From: an uncultured Eubacteriales bacterium
Lineage (GTDB): Bacteria > Bacillota > Clostridia > Oscillospirales > CAG-272
Assembly: GCA_934467415.1 (NCBI GenBank)
Contig: CAKSLQ010000002.1
Location: 62,001 to 126,000, forward strand
Reading direction: 5' to 3'
DNA: 64,000 nt
The notes under the pieces are model-generated. The model saw nothing but the letters and a program-made list of their open reading frames with translations. It did no database searches and had not been told where the DNA came from. Positions 63,873 through 64,000 of the stretch are shown piece by piece (within the stretch, counting starts at the first letter, position 1; each line of letters starts with the position of its first letter). The translations under genes and the position numbers were made by a program.

Positions 63873-64000
63873 TTAAGAGTCCAGATTGATCCACAAAGCG
63901 GGGCGAACAGCATTTCTATCGTAATTGACAGAGTAGCCGAACTCGCGGATGTCCCCGCCGCTGCTGACACCGGCTGCATAGTTATAACCACCGCCGGGCG
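63873..64000 (-). CDS. C-terminal end of a DUF6273-like protein (5' part outside window)
   Basis: The last 41 or so codons of a minus-strand gene, reading GGYNYAAGVSSGGDIREFGY, then SVNYDRNAVRPALWINLDS and stop (63875-63873). The ending VRPALWINL is typical of the DUF6273 domain found in many secreted or repeat proteins of gut Firmicutes. Nothing can be said about the rest of the protein. Confidence 0.7.
   Translation of the reverse strand, partial: PGGGYNYAAGVSSGGDIREFGYSVNYDRNAVRPALWINLDS

Overview
The window is chromosomal DNA of an anaerobic, GC-rich Firmicute. It most likely comes from an uncultured gut Clostridia member of the Oscillospirales/Ruminococcaceae type; this placement is inferred from gene content and style, not from a marker-gene search. 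The grounds are a bile-salt-hydrolase family enzyme, methylglyoxal synthase, a T-box leader on proS, a preQ1-type leader on queT, a CIRCE element on groESL, RsgI-like and YerC-like regulators, zinc-binding forms of S4, S14 and L36, a KOW protein between map and infA, and dispersed short palindromic repeats. Consensus promoters with 17-base spacers stand in front of most transcription units, and most units end in a strong intrinsic terminator.

Left part (1-13.6 kb). A secreted multi-module beta-helix protein with a GH43 domain runs off the left edge. It is followed by queT with its riboswitch, an AraC regulator, an ECF-type sigma factor with its RsgI-like membrane anti-sigma factor, a ferredoxin/bile salt hydrolase pair, and a proS-ppa-hom operon controlled by a proline T-box. 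A palindromic repeat cluster and a small unknown ORF come next.

Middle part (13.5-31.6 kb). This part carries an alanine:cation symporter, groESL, an ImmA/IrrE-type peptidase with a perfect palindrome in its promoter region, and a four-gene catabolic run (alpha/beta hydrolase, D-2-hydroxyacid dehydrogenase, methylglyoxal synthase, threonine-aldolase-like lyase). Two regulators (YerC-like, Crp/Fnr) follow, then a secreted GLUG-repeat protein with a tiny downstream peptide gene, birA-bioY under a BirA operator, and a MutS-like ATPase/Lrp/aminotransferase/DUF896 operon. An M14 carboxypeptidase and a DUF11 protein close the section.

Transport part (31.6-44.1 kb, all minus strand). It holds a complete peptide ABC transporter (oppBCDFA order), a complete spermidine/putrescine ABC transporter (potABCD), an M50 metalloprotease with a small membrane partner, and a DMT-family exporter.

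Ribosomal part (44.2-60.3 kb, minus strand). One long S10-spc-alpha superoperon runs from rpsJ to rplQ. It includes secY, adk, map, a KOW-domain protein, infA and rpoA, starts from one promoter with a long structured leader, and ends at a strong terminator. infA has no AUG at the expected position and appears to start at CUG. Beyond it, on the plus strand, lie a membrane protein and polA. The right edge holds the end of a DUF6273-like protein.

No rRNA, tRNA, CRISPR array, insertion sequence or prophage was seen. No clearly new defence or mobile system is present. The most unusual points are the infA start, the peptide gene behind the GLUG protein, the M50 pair, the palindrome at the ImmA gene, the MutS-like operon, the cysteine-rich KOW protein and the modular beta-helix/GH43 protein.
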